Source: Clostridiales bacterium (GTDB lineage Bacteria > Bacillota > Clostridia > Christensenellales > Aristaeellaceae). From it: 64,000 nt of DNA. Every line of letters starts with the position of its first letter. Position 1 is the first letter of the stretch. The notes beneath the pieces were generated by a model. The model had not been told where the DNA came from and made no database searches. It saw only the letters and a list, made by a program, of their open reading frames with translations. This document shows positions 7,318 through 15,294 of the stretch, one piece after another. The position numbers and the translations under genes were made by a program. The stretch covers positions 1 to 64,000 of the forward strand of contig SVGN01000006.1 in NCBI GenBank assembly GCA_015056315.1, written 5' to 3'.

Positions 7318-8511
7318 ATGACCGAACGGCTTTACTACGACAATGCTTACCTGACGGCCTTTGATGCCGTTGTGCTCGAGGTGCGCCCCAACGGCGGCCT
7401 GTTTGATGTGCTGCTGGATCGCAGTGCCTTCTACCCCACCTCCGGCGGCCAGCCCTATGATACCGGCCTGCTGGGCGGTGCAGCCGTGACCGATGTGAAC
7501 GTGGAGGACGGGCTGGTGTGGCACACCGTATCCGCCCCGTTGACCGTGGGCGAGCGGGTGCACGGCAGCATCGACTGGGCGCGGCGGTTCGACCATATGC
7601 AGCAGCACGCGGGCGACCACATGATCGCCGGGGCGCTGCACCGGCTGATGGGCGGCGTGACCATCGGCCTGCACATCAGCGACGATGTATCCACCATCGA
7701 TGTAGCCATGCCCGGCGGCATCACCCGCCTCAGCGGGGAGGAGCTGCGCCGTATCGAGCAGGACGTGAACGAGCACATCCAGCGGGATGTGCCCATCCGC
7801 TGCTGGTTCCCGGAGGCGGATGAGCTGGCCGGGCTGCCGCTGCGCAAAGCGCCCACCGTGAGCGAGCATGTGCGCATCGTTGCCATTGGCGATGATGAGA
7901 TGGTGGCCTGCGGCGGCACCCATCCCGCCACCGCGGGGCAGATCGGGCTTGTGAAGATCCTTTCGGCGACCCCCGCCCGGGGCAAGATGCGCGTGGCCTT
8001 TGTGGCCGGGCAGCGGGCGATGGAGGACTACCGGCGCTGCCACGATGCGGCGCACGGGGCCTCCGCCTTGCTCTCCACCACCCCGGAGGGGCTGCCCGGC
8101 AGCGTGACCGCCCTGCAGGAGCGGCTGCGCACCGCCGAGTATGAACTGAACCGGCTGCGGCAGGAGATGCTGCTTGGCCGCATCCCGGCGCTTTTGGAGG
8201 CTGCCGAAGCACTGCCCGGCGGCATCCGTCTGGTCTCCGGCTTTGTGGAAGCGGATGCCGCCGCCCTCAAGGAGCTGGTCTCCCGGCTCATCGCCGGGCC
8301 CGGGGTGATCGCCCTGATGGGCGCAAAGGTCGGCAGCGCAGCGGTGTACGTGTTTGGCCGCTCCGCCGATGTGGAGGCGGATATGGGCAAGCTGCTCCGG
8401 GAGAGCGCGCAGCCCCTGGGCGGCAAAGGCGGCGGCAGGCCGGACTTTGCCCAGGGCGGCGGGTGTGTGGAGGTGCTGGAGGTGGCGGTGGAGAGAATGA
8501 AGGGGATGTGA
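7318..8511 (+). CDS. Alanyl-tRNA editing protein with DHHA1 domain (AlaX-L type)
   Basis: A 397-residue free-standing editing protein. It hydrolyses tRNA-Ala mischarged with serine or glycine in the cytosol. The N-terminal beta-barrel resembles the AlaRS second additional domain (FYPTSGGQPYDTG). Zinc ligands are visible in HMQQHAGDH (about residue 95) and CGGTHPATAGQ (about residue 200). A coiled region (about 250-285) leads to the C-terminal DHHA1 RNA-binding domain ending in GGKGGGRPDFAQGGG, as in AlaRS itself. The ATG follows GGAGGG. It is monocistronic, with its own promoter and terminator. Confidence 0.92.
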   Translation: MTERLYYDNAYLTAFDAVVLEVRPNGGLFDVLLDRSAFYPTSGGQPYDTGLLGGAAVTDVNVEDGLVWHTVSAPLTVGERVHGSIDWARRFDHMQQHAGDHMIAGALHRLMGGVTIGLHISDDVSTIDVAMPGGITRLSGEELRRIEQDVNEHIQRDVPIRCWFPEADELAGLPLRKAPTVSEHVRIVAIGDDEMVACGGTHPATAGQIGLVKILSATPARGKMRVAFVAGQRAMEDYRRCHDAAHGASALLSTTPEGLPGSVTALQERLRTAEYELNRLRQEMLLGRIPALLEAAEALPGGIRLVSGFVEADAAALKELVSRLIAGPGVIALMGAKVGSAAVYVFGRSADVEADMGKLLRESAQPLGGKGGGRPDFAQGGGCVEVLEVAVERMKGM

Positions 8512-8586
8512 GGGAGTCCCATGCGGCGCACTTCAGATTATTCGCTTACGCATCCTTAGAAGACAGGTACCATTTATCAAGATAGC

Positions 8587-8620
8587 AAAACTGGGACGGT
8601 TGATGCCGTCCCAGTTTTTG
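8587..8620 (+). terminator. Rho-independent terminator of the AlaX-like gene
   Basis: AACTGGGACGG/CCGTCCCAGTT stem followed by TTTTTG. It separates this gene from the leader-distal end of the CRISPR array. Confidence 0.85.
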
Positions 8621-8637
8621 TTTTGAAAGCTGAAAGT

Positions 8638-9119
8638 CTCTGCCTTTGCGGGGAGAGACCTTCAAGGCTTTCCCGCAAAGGTCGAGCCAGTTATTTCAAC
8701 CACCGCCTCGCGGGGAGAGACCTTGTGCAGAATGCCTATCAGGGCTTTGCGAAGCAATTTCAACCCACTCCCCCTCGCGGGGAGAGACCGACATACAGAC
8801 CATCGGTGCCGTTGTTGCCGATATTTCAACCCACTCCCCCTCGCGGGGAGAGACGAGCGGCACCGTTGGCGACCACGCAAGGATGGACATTTCAACCCAC
8901 TCCCCCTCGCGGGGAGAGACGCGGCGATGCTGTCGCCGGTGACGATCTCCTCGTAATTTCAACCCACTCCCCCTCGCGGGGAGAGACGCCAAAGCAATAC
9001 AACGTGCTCAAAGAAGCGACATTTCAACCCACTCCCCCTCGCGGGGAGAGACGGGTTGCTGCGGGAAGCACCCCAACTGTCATCCTCATTTCAACCCACT
9101 CCCCCTCGCGGGGAGAGAC
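8638..9119 (-). CRISPR. Type I-C CRISPR array, six perfect 32-bp repeats plus decayed distal repeats
   Basis: Perfect repeats lie at 8757-8788, 8823-8854, 8889-8920, 8956-8987, 9021-9052 and 9088-9119, with spacers of 33-35 bp. A decayed 29-bp repeat lies at 8693-8721 and a further remnant ends at 8659. On the minus strand the repeat begins GTCTCTCCCC and ends GTGGGTTGAAAT, the classic type I-C form with an 11-nt 5' handle. Transcription is therefore on the minus strand from a leader at 9120-9341. Decayed repeats at the low-coordinate side are the expected old, leader-distal end. cas genes lie upstream on the same strand. Confidence 0.97.
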
Positions 9120-9341
9120 AGCAATGCTAAACAAAAATCAGTTGTTGCACTCAACCAATTTCAACAACTTCACCTGTAAACGGAACATTCAAGTTCCAAT
9201 ACACCTGTTTCAATCAGCGATATTGCAACAAAACAGATGCTTTTTTCGGTGCGAACCTCCTGCGTTTTCCATGTTCGCTGAAGGTTCGCACCGCAAAGCA
9301 GCTTTGCCCATAATAAACGCTTCACCGGGGGCAAAGCGCCG
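9120..9341 (-). promoter_or_regulatory. CRISPR leader region
   Basis: This 222-bp non-coding stretch lies between the cas7 stop codon and the first repeat, on the side from which the array is read. It contains a 12-bp-stem hairpin (9247-9258 with 9282-9293) lacking a U-run, and a GTTGAAAT half-repeat near 9158-9165. I see no clear promoter hexamers, so the array may be read from the cas7 transcript, from a weak leader promoter, or from both. Confidence 0.6.
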
Positions 9342-10274
9342 TTACAGCATCCTCGTACAGGTAACGCCCTCCGGAAGCTGTTCTGCATCAACCGTTACAA
9401 CATAGTCATTGTAGCTGCGTGCAGGCTGCACGCCTTCCTTCCGTTCAACGCGCACTTTTTCAAACAGTTTCCACGCAGGTGCATTGCCCAATTCGCTATC
9501 GTGCTTGAAAACGATCAATTCCCGCACAGCCATTTTGCCGCGTGCAGCAGACCGGTCGTTTTCGAACATATTGATAATGGCATTCCACAAAAGAGCAAGA
9601 TCCTCTTCGGTAAAGCCGGTGGTTTTTCTGGCCAGATTCGCAGAAACGAACCCCTCTGCCCGATACAAGCCATAGGGAACGACGAATTTCCGCCCCATTT
9701 CCGTCTCCTTTTTGGCAGCATCGCTTTCGGTCGTGATCGCCACACGGGTGATCGTCACCTCTTGCGGCACAACAGGATCAACGCTGCGCGCAAAGCCGAG
9801 CTGCACAGGCCCACGCACCTGCCCGCAGTTCAAAGCTGCCTTTACAAAGGTCGTCATAACAGCACCAAAGGTACGTACATCGTAAAAATGCTTGCACATA
9901 TAATCCCGCAGTTTTTCATCGATGAGCGGGTCTTTGCTCCTCATTTTCGCCCCTGTCTTTTTAGCCTCCTCCTTGGAAGCACCGGCAAGGGAAGCAAGTT
10001 CTTCCTTCACATTCAGTTTCTCACCGGCTTCCACATCGCTTCGGTTCAGCGGTACACCCTCCTTGATATAGATGGCATACCCTTCTTCATCCTCTTTCAA
10101 GGTTTCTACGTAGTTGCGAATCTTACGTTTCAGGCATACATCCGTTACGATGCCACAGTTGGTCTCGGGGTCGATGCGGGGCATATTGCCTGCATCGGGA
10201 TCGCCGTTCGGGTTACCGTTTTCAACATCAAACAGGATAACGAAATCATAGCGGTTACGGATCACTTCAGACAT
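9342..10274 (-). CDS. cas7: Type I-C CRISPR-associated protein Cas7 (Csd2)
   Basis: A 310-residue backbone subunit of the I-C Cascade complex; multiple copies coat the crRNA spacer. The N-terminus has the Csd2 signature (FVILFDVENGNPNGDPDAGN), then GIVTDVCLKRKIRNYV, and GQVRGPVQLGFARS in the middle, all typical RAMP-fold elements. The ATG at 10274 follows AAGGAGGAG; longer readings run into cas8c. The start overlaps the 3' end of cas8c by 8 bp, consistent with translational coupling. No cas4, cas1 or cas2 follows: the CRISPR leader begins right after the stop codon. Confidence 0.96.
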   Translation of the reverse strand: MSEVIRNRYDFVILFDVENGNPNGDPDAGNMPRIDPETNCGIVTDVCLKRKIRNYVETLKEDEEGYAIYIKEGVPLNRSDVEAGEKLNVKEELASLAGASKEEAKKTGAKMRSKDPLIDEKLRDYMCKHFYDVRTFGAVMTTFVKAALNCGQVRGPVQLGFARSVDPVVPQEVTITRVAITTESDAAKKETEMGRKFVVPYGLYRAEGFVSANLARKTTGFTEEDLALLWNAIINMFENDRSAARGKMAVRELIVFKHDSELGNAPAWKLFEKVRVERKEGVQPARSYNDYVVTVDAEQLPEGVTCTRML

Positions 10275-10635
10275 TTTCTTTCTCCTCCTTTTTGGTAAAG
10301 CGACTCTGTGTTTGATGATAATAACCAAGTTGGAATACGCCCTGATCATGTAGCGACAGCCGCGACGGATAACTCTCGGTAATCTTCTCCATAACCTTTC
10401 TAATCTGCCGATCAAAGTATGCTTTATCTTTAGCAGGCAGTTTCTTCAAATGCGCCTGAGCCAATCGGATCAAGGTAGGAAAAACGATAGCCGGGGTTGC
10501 AGTGGCAGAACTGAAATACCGGTCTCTGATGGTGGCATTAATGCCTGGGTTAGCTTTTTCCTGCAAGTTTTCCAGTATCGAGAACAAACGTCCCAGCAGA
10601 TAGGGTTGGTAATTGGTCTCTTCATTCAGTTGCAC
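10267..10635 (-). CDS. cas11c: Cas11c small subunit from an internal start in cas8c
   Basis: Inside cas8c and in the same frame, AAGGAGG is followed after 8 bases by a GTG codon (10633-10635). This would yield a separate 122-residue protein covering the helical C-terminus of Cas8c (begins MQLNEETNYQP, ends KKEEKENV). Internally translated Cas11 of this size is established for type I-C systems, where two copies line the Cascade belly and stabilise the R-loop. The near-perfect ribosome binding site inside the coding sequence is direct support here. Confidence 0.85.
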   Translation of the reverse strand: MQLNEETNYQPYLLGRLFSILENLQEKANPGINATIRDRYFSSATATPAIVFPTLIRLAQAHLKKLPAKDKAYFDRQIRKVMEKITESYPSRLSLHDQGVFQLGYYHQTQSRFTKKEEKENV

Positions 10636-12012
10636 CGTCAAAACCTCCTTATGCAAAAAGCTCTTTTTTCGCCACAGATAAGCCTTGATAATGGCGGCTC
10701 TGCCCCGGCTGATCCTTCGTTCTGCCCGAATACGCAGCTGAACCTGGCTGAACAATGTAGCCGGGTACGGAACCGTTTCGCCTTGCAATATTGCCCGCAT
10801 CAGGTCTCCCGCCATCTGCGGATGCGGCTGCTTATCCCGTGAATTCTGGTTTACTGTCTCATTCAGCAACCACCATACGGACAATTCGTTCCAGTTGTCA
10901 TAAACCGGTTTTACGATGTTCAATGCCGCTTGATGCGCTTGGATGTTCCGCATCAATTCGCCAAAGGTATTACACAGGAAAAAGCGAACAGACAGACGGG
11001 CAGCATTGGGGGCAATCCCTAAAATATAGAACCGGTTGGAGGCCTCCAAAGGCAAGTTGTTCCAAACGACATTCTTGCCATCGGCAATAGCATTCAGCGT
11101 GTCGAGGAGTGTCCCCTCGTCCATAGCGTTGCTTCCCATCATATCGTACAAACACTCCGCGTACGCTTCCTGCCCGTCCTCTGCCCAAAACACGGCAGTG
11201 GTATCACCTATGCGAAGGTGGTGTTTTTCGCTGCTTATCAGGTAGTTGAGGGCAGCACCATATGCAAACGCAGCATAAGTGCTTACTGGAGCATTAAGCC
11301 CCTGCGATTCATCGCATCCATACGATTCTGCAGACGGTGCATTAAAGGACACAAGCGATGCGCCGGAAGACTGAGCACCCTGTATGCCTTTTATGCTGGG
11401 ATGGAGGATCTGCACAGGAGCCGTTTTTCCCGTTACCAAGCACTGCCGGTATACTGCGTTTTCCTCGTCTGAATATGCAGCCTGCCAGATACTTCTTATT
11501 TCGGGTATATCATGTACGAATACACCCTCGTACACAAACACCAGATTGCCACCTTTTACGATTTCATTAGCATGATCTCTTAACACAGGATGCTGCAATG
11601 CCATAACTGGCTCCCAGTTATCCAGAAACCTCAACAGCGCTGCGGCAGCGGGGTGGCTGCTTCCATCAAGCAATCTGTGTTGTTTATCTTTGAATGCCTC
11701 AAAGCACCGCAATGCACGTTCGGGTTTTTCCTTGGCATCTACGCCCAGTACATATGACGAATTATCACAAAGGAAATTGGCTTCAATACCAACCGTACGC
11801 TTGACCGGAGTCGGCACCTTCATTTCTCTGGCAACAGTTACCGTTTTCTTTTTTCTGACAATCTCCCGTTGCAATGGTAAGCAATAGAGCAGTTTTCCCG
11901 TCTCATCCAGTTCCAGCCCCCATGCCACCTTGGCAGACGACCAACCGGGCTGTTCTAAAACACCCTTGGCGGCAAGAGCTTCGTAAAGCTCTACCAACGC
12001 CTGAAGGATCAT
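10267..12012 (-). CDS. cas8c: Type I-C CRISPR-associated protein Cas8c (Csd1)
   Basis: A 581-residue large subunit of I-C Cascade that recognises the PAM and the crRNA 5' end. It starts MILQALVELYEAL, the usual Csd1 opening, and contains the CLVTGK segment near residue 190. The ATG at 12012 overlaps the cas5 stop (ATGA), with AGGTGG as ribosome binding site, so the two are coupled. The C-terminal 122 codons also hold an internal translation start for Cas11c. Length is normal for the family. Confidence 0.95.
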   Translation of the reverse strand: MILQALVELYEALAAKGVLEQPGWSSAKVAWGLELDETGKLLYCLPLQREIVRKKKTVTVAREMKVPTPVKRTVGIEANFLCDNSSYVLGVDAKEKPERALRCFEAFKDKQHRLLDGSSHPAAAALLRFLDNWEPVMALQHPVLRDHANEIVKGGNLVFVYEGVFVHDIPEIRSIWQAAYSDEENAVYRQCLVTGKTAPVQILHPSIKGIQGAQSSGASLVSFNAPSAESYGCDESQGLNAPVSTYAAFAYGAALNYLISSEKHHLRIGDTTAVFWAEDGQEAYAECLYDMMGSNAMDEGTLLDTLNAIADGKNVVWNNLPLEASNRFYILGIAPNAARLSVRFFLCNTFGELMRNIQAHQAALNIVKPVYDNWNELSVWWLLNETVNQNSRDKQPHPQMAGDLMRAILQGETVPYPATLFSQVQLRIRAERRISRGRAAIIKAYLWRKKSFLHKEVLTVQLNEETNYQPYLLGRLFSILENLQEKANPGINATIRDRYFSSATATPAIVFPTLIRLAQAHLKKLPAKDKAYFDRQIRKVMEKITESYPSRLSLHDQGVFQLGYYHQTQSRFTKKEEKENV

Positions 12013-12656
12013 CTTACCACCTCGCAATTCCGGCAATCGATCACGCCATTGACCATCTGCGCCCTATAGAACATTGGCACGATATTCTGTGGGTCGCTGT
12101 AATCCATGTCGTACAGGCACCACCCGAGATCGCGGGTCTCTTGTATGGTTGGGATCTCATCCTTCTCCCAAAGGGCAAAATGTGCCGTACATTCCCTGCA
12201 CCCCAAATACGGCTGGCTGTAGCATTGCCCCCGCCGCAAGCGGCGTTTGATAATATCCTGAAATTTACCCGGGTTATCGGATGGGGTCGCTTTATCCGTC
12301 ATCTCAAAGTGTGCTTCAATAACATAATGCACATCTCGCAGCATCAATGAGGCACGTTGCTGAATATCGTTCGCAGTAACAAGATAAAGGTTTTTGTTTG
12401 TGCCATTGGCTGCGCTTAGCACATTCATGCGCGAGACCTTAGACTTCACCTCATTGCGGCGTAAATTCGCATAACGAATGGGCGACAGTACATAGATACG
12501 ATCTATGTACCATCTCAATCCCGGGTGAAAATATACTGCTTCTACTATTCCCCGTGCTGCGCTGGGGGTTATCGTATCGTAGCTGACCCTCTCAATCTTC
12601 ATCTCCGGTCTGCTAAAACACGCCTCTTCTCCCCAGACTTCCATCCTGATCGACAA
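12009..12656 (-). CDS. cas5c: Type I-C CRISPR-associated protein Cas5c (crRNA endonuclease)
   Basis: A protein of about 215 residues. In type I-C, Cas5 replaces Cas6: it cuts the repeat 3' of its stem and stays bound to the 11-nt 5' handle. The signature VWGEEACFSRPEMK.ERVSYDTITPSAARGI is at the N-terminus. I prefer a TTG start at 12656, because GGAGG (12665-12669) lies 8 bases before it and the protein then matches family length; an ATG at 12671 overlaps that ribosome binding site. It has its own promoter 110 bp upstream and is the first gene of cas5-cas8c-cas7. Confidence 0.93.
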   Translation of the reverse strand: MSIRMEVWGEEACFSRPEMKIERVSYDTITPSAARGIVEAVYFHPGLRWYIDRIYVLSPIRYANLRRNEVKSKVSRMNVLSAANGTNKNLYLVTANDIQQRASLMLRDVHYVIEAHFEMTDKATPSDNPGKFQDIIKRRLRRGQCYSQPYLGCRECTAHFALWEKDEIPTIQETRDLGWCLYDMDYSDPQNIVPMFYRAQMVNGVIDCRNCEVVR

Positions 12657-12743
12657 CCATTTCACCTCCATTAGTTTGTTGCGTTTTCCGATACCGTTTC
12701 GTGCCATTCGGTATTGTTTGAACCATATACATTGAGCAAGACA

Positions 12744-12772
12744 ACCATATCACATGCTCTTCGTAAATTCAA
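12744..12772 (-). promoter_or_regulatory. Predicted promoter of the cas5-cas8c-cas7 operon
   Basis: Minus-strand TTGAAT (12767-12772) and TATGGT (12744-12749) are spaced by 17 bp, with an A-tract just upstream of the -35 (around 12774-12781), as in an UP element. Transcription would begin near 12737, about 80 bp before the cas5 start. Confidence 0.55.
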
Positions 12773-12779
12773 TATTTTT

Positions 12780-12816
12780 TTCAGTAAAATTGTATGTTGA
12801 TTGACTTTGTCTTGCT
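12780..12816. promoter_or_regulatory. Predicted Cascade target (TTC PAM plus partial protospacer) beside the cas5 promoter
   Basis: TTC at 12780-12782, the standard I-C PAM, is followed by AGTAAAATTGTATGTTG (12783-12799). This matches 14 of the first 17 bases of the spacer-like part of the RNA at 12836-12920. Two of the three mismatches fall at positions 6 and 12, which are flipped out in type I crRNA-DNA hybrids. The PAM lies 8 bp upstream of the cas5 -35 and the R-loop would cover the RNA gene's own -35. Confidence 0.65.
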
Positions 12817-12829
12817 GATATGGTACTAT
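12801..12829 (+). promoter_or_regulatory. Promoter of the CreR-like RNA
   Basis: TTGACT (12801-12806) and TACTAT (12824-12829) are spaced by exactly 17 bp. The expected start, 7 bp after the -10, is the first G of the repeat-like element at 12836. Confidence 0.8.
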
Positions 12830-12835
12830 TTTTTT

Positions 12836-12920
12836 GTCTGGCGCACGCCAGTTGGTTGAAACAGTAACTTTGTTTGTTGCAACACGCGGAGAATGTATGG
12901 CATTCTCCGCGTATTGCTTT
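12836..12920 (+). ncRNA. CreR-like crRNA-type regulatory RNA (single repeat, short spacer, terminator)
   Basis: Positions 12836-12862 form a diverged CRISPR repeat: it begins GTC like the array repeat, has a short stem-loop (CTGGC/GCCAG), and ends TTGGTTGAAAC, differing from the array handle TGGGTTGAAAT at two of 11 bases. A spacer-like part starts at 12863. A terminator follows: a perfect 12-bp stem (12884-12895 with 12901-12912) and the U-rich TATTGCTTTTT. It lies between cas3 and cas5 on the opposite strand. By analogy with CreR RNAs it should load on Cas5/Cascade and direct binding without cleavage to the partially matching site at 12780-12816, repressing the cas operon. That function is inferred; the promoter, repeat, terminator and PAM-flanked match are seen. 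Confidence 0.75.
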
Positions 12921-12924
12921 TTCA

Positions 12925-15075
12925 TTACGGAAACCACTTCATCTCCGTTGCCGGTTCCAACAGCAGCCCGCATTCCTTGTCATACCGATCTGCAACCTGC
13001 AAAATTCCAAAATGCTCATCCTTGGGGCAGTACATATATTCACGCAGTAACTCGAAATGCTTGGCATAAACATTGACCACATCTCTACCAAGTTTTCGCA
13101 AATCTTTGCGAGATATCGTCCGGTCGCGAAGTGCTTGGAGCAATAGTGCGTTTCTTTCGTTGGGTATATATACAGGTATCGTTTCATCGTCAATCATACG
13201 GAAACTCTCCTTAACATCTTTGAAAGCAAGCCTTGTACTCTTTTCAACAATCCCGTTCGTATCCAAGGCATCCTCCCCGACCATAAACAGCAATTGCCTG
13301 AAATAATACGCGATTGCCTCCGGAGTAGCAATGTCTTCGAACTTATCCAGCACCTTATTCAGCGCAATAATATTCTGAGCAAACATCACCGGCGGTCTTT
13401 CACCAAAACGAAAAACATGCACAAGGCTTTCTTCCAACGGGCGTTTTCCCTCCCTGTTACAGCGACCGGCTGCCTGTAGTACAGAATCCAACCCAGCCTC
13501 CTCGCGCCATACAGAAGGAAAGTCCAAATCCACGCCCGCCTCTATCAGGCTTGTAGATATTACCCTGCACACCGATCCGTTCTTCAGCCGTTCCTTAATC
13601 TTCTCAACCGTTCTACTCCTATGTTCCGGTGTCATATGCGTAGAAAGATGGAAACATCCTTCCCGCTCAAGCATCCAGTACAGTTTGTTTGCTGCTCTGC
13701 GGGAATTAACAATGCACAGCACCTGTTGGGAACGATGCAGATTTTCGATTAACATCTCTTCGCTTAATACACCTTCACAGCAAAACTGCGTACGCCGGAA
13801 AAACGCATATAGTTCACCTGTGTTTTCCGTAATCTCCTTGCAGCTCAGTTCGGGTGCATAATTGGCGATCAAACCATCAAGGGCTGGCTGTGTGGCAGTA
13901 CACAATATTGATGTTGAACCATAATGCTCCACCAATTCGGCAATCATATTCACACAAGGCCTCAGGTATGGTACAGGCAGCATTTGCGCTTCGTCGAAAA
14001 CAATGACCGAATTTGTCACATTATGCAATTTACGACAGCGGGAAGTCTGATTGGAATACATCGATTCAAAGAACTGGACAGCCGTAGTTACAACAATAGG
14101 TGCATCCCAGTTTTCCGTCGCCAGTCTCATCGACTTGCCATCGGCATCATCAAAATCATGGTTGGAATGGTGCTCCAACACCGATTCTTCTCCCACGATC
14201 TCCCGAAAGCGCTGTGCATTCTGCTCAATAATGCTTGTATAGGGTACTACATAAATAATTCGGGACATACCATGCCTAATCGCATGAGACAACGCAAACG
14301 CCAACGAAGATACGGTTTTCCCTCCGCCGGTTGGGATCGTCATCGTATACAGCCCCTTAGGCATTTCATCGCCTTTCAGGCATCTTTGCAGAAGCTCGTT
14401 TCTTTTTTGATTCAAAGCAGACGATGCAGCACAATGCCATGGCTGAACATATTGTTGCAGCCGTTCCATTAAGACAGGAAGCGGAAACGAGGCCGCTCGT
14501 TCTGTTTTCCCACCAGCCATAAAGGCTTCTGTATCCAAATAATCCGCATCTACCAAACAAGAAAACAGCATTCTTATGTAGACAGACAGTGAATACATAA
14601 TTCTGTCCTTCGGGAGTGAACGCAACCATGATGGCATTTGTATCTGTTGTGGTGGAAAAACCTCCGTTGTCCATGCTGAGGGGTCAAGTTGACCATCCAG
14701 CTTTTTTTGGAGACGTCCCATCAGAGTGCCCTCTTCGCAGGCTCTGCTACCGCAGTTCAGCAAACCGCCATGGTGGCCGGCAATAGCAGCTGCTGCACCG
14801 GGATCGCGATAACGCTTATGCGCAACCTGTGCACCCGCTGTTGCGTGATCAACCGGAGAAGTGTGTTCCGGATCCTTCTGCCGTTGTTGGGCTGCCTGGC
14901 TGTATTTTCCCACATCATGTAGCAGCCCGGTGCAGTAAGCATGTTCGCCAGCCCCAAAAGGTGCAGCGAACTCTTCTGCCAGTTTTGCCACCCCCAGCAA
15001 ATGATCCAATAGCTTTTGATATTCACCATTTTCTCTTTTATGAGTTACATATGGCGTAAGAACACCTCCAATCAA
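12925..15075 (-). CDS. cas3: CRISPR-associated helicase-nuclease Cas3 (HD domain fused to SF2 helicase)
   Basis: A 716-residue protein that degrades DNA recruited by Cascade. The N-terminal HD nuclease has HD at residues 53-54 (LLHDVGKY), DH at 76-77 and HH at 101-102. The helicase has Walker A PTGGGKT (248-254), DEAQ (361-364), SLIEAGVDLDFP and QAAGRCNREG (motif VI). The start is a TTG at 15075, supported by AGAAGGA 7 bp upstream; no ATG fits. It has its own promoter, and its stop is followed by the terminator hairpin of the opposite-strand CreR-like RNA, so cas3 and the Cascade genes may be expressed separately. Confidence 0.95.
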   Translation of the reverse strand: MIGGVLTPYVTHKRENGEYQKLLDHLLGVAKLAEEFAAPFGAGEHAYCTGLLHDVGKYSQAAQQRQKDPEHTSPVDHATAGAQVAHKRYRDPGAAAAIAGHHGGLLNCGSRACEEGTLMGRLQKKLDGQLDPSAWTTEVFPPQQIQMPSWLRSLPKDRIMYSLSVYIRMLFSCLVDADYLDTEAFMAGGKTERAASFPLPVLMERLQQYVQPWHCAASSALNQKRNELLQRCLKGDEMPKGLYTMTIPTGGGKTVSSLAFALSHAIRHGMSRIIYVVPYTSIIEQNAQRFREIVGEESVLEHHSNHDFDDADGKSMRLATENWDAPIVVTTAVQFFESMYSNQTSRCRKLHNVTNSVIVFDEAQMLPVPYLRPCVNMIAELVEHYGSTSILCTATQPALDGLIANYAPELSCKEITENTGELYAFFRRTQFCCEGVLSEEMLIENLHRSQQVLCIVNSRRAANKLYWMLEREGCFHLSTHMTPEHRSRTVEKIKERLKNGSVCRVISTSLIEAGVDLDFPSVWREEAGLDSVLQAAGRCNREGKRPLEESLVHVFRFGERPPVMFAQNIIALNKVLDKFEDIATPEAIAYYFRQLLFMVGEDALDTNGIVEKSTRLAFKDVKESFRMIDDETIPVYIPNERNALLLQALRDRTISRKDLRKLGRDVVNVYAKHFELLREYMYCPKDEHFGILQVADRYDKECGLLLEPATEMKWFP

Positions 15076-15155
15076 CTCTGTATCCTTCTTGTAGATCCAT
15101 CATCATCGAATGATACATATTCGCCACATGATCGTTATTCTTTTGGTTTACCCAT

Positions 15156-15184
15156 ATTATACCACACCTCCCAAACCCAGTCTA
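15156..15184 (-). promoter_or_regulatory. Promoter of cas3
   Basis: Minus-strand TAGACT (15179-15184), 17-bp spacer, TATAAT (15156-15161) with an extended TGG before it. Confidence 0.7.
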
Positions 15185-15218
15185 CGCCTCAAATTTGGCT
15201 GTCCGAATATCCGTACAC

Positions 15219-15251
15219 ACAAAAACAGGAGAAGCGGAAACGCTTCTCCTG
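15219..15251 (-). terminator. Terminator of the GH97 gene
   Basis: The stem CAGGAGAAGCG/CGCTTCTCCTG, read on the minus strand, is followed by TTTTTGTGT. Confidence 0.85.
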
Positions 15252-15294
15252 TCTGCGTTTGCAAAATATGCAAATCTTGCACGAGACGGTATAT

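Noticed and set aside
8722-9087. CRISPR spacers targeting genes in this window
   Set aside because: By eye I found no convincing match of any spacer to the prophage-like element or other genes here. A BLAST search of the six spacers against phage and plasmid databases would settle targets.
9247-9293. Hairpin in the CRISPR leader as a terminator of the cas operon
   Set aside because: A strong 12-bp stem, but followed by an A-run, not a U-run, on the minus strand.
12671-12750. 25-codon ORF just before cas5 as a leader peptide or CreT-like toxin
   Set aside because: Its ATG lies inside the predicted cas5 -10, so it would not be on the transcript. No ribosome binding site is present.
12807-12835. 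Second repeat-like element flanking the CreR-like spacer
   Set aside because: After the spacer-like part I find only the terminator hairpin, no second TTGAAAC-type handle. The swapped GCAAGACAA/CCATATCA inverted segments (12735-12751, 12808-12825) are promoter sequence and cannot both pair in one hairpin.
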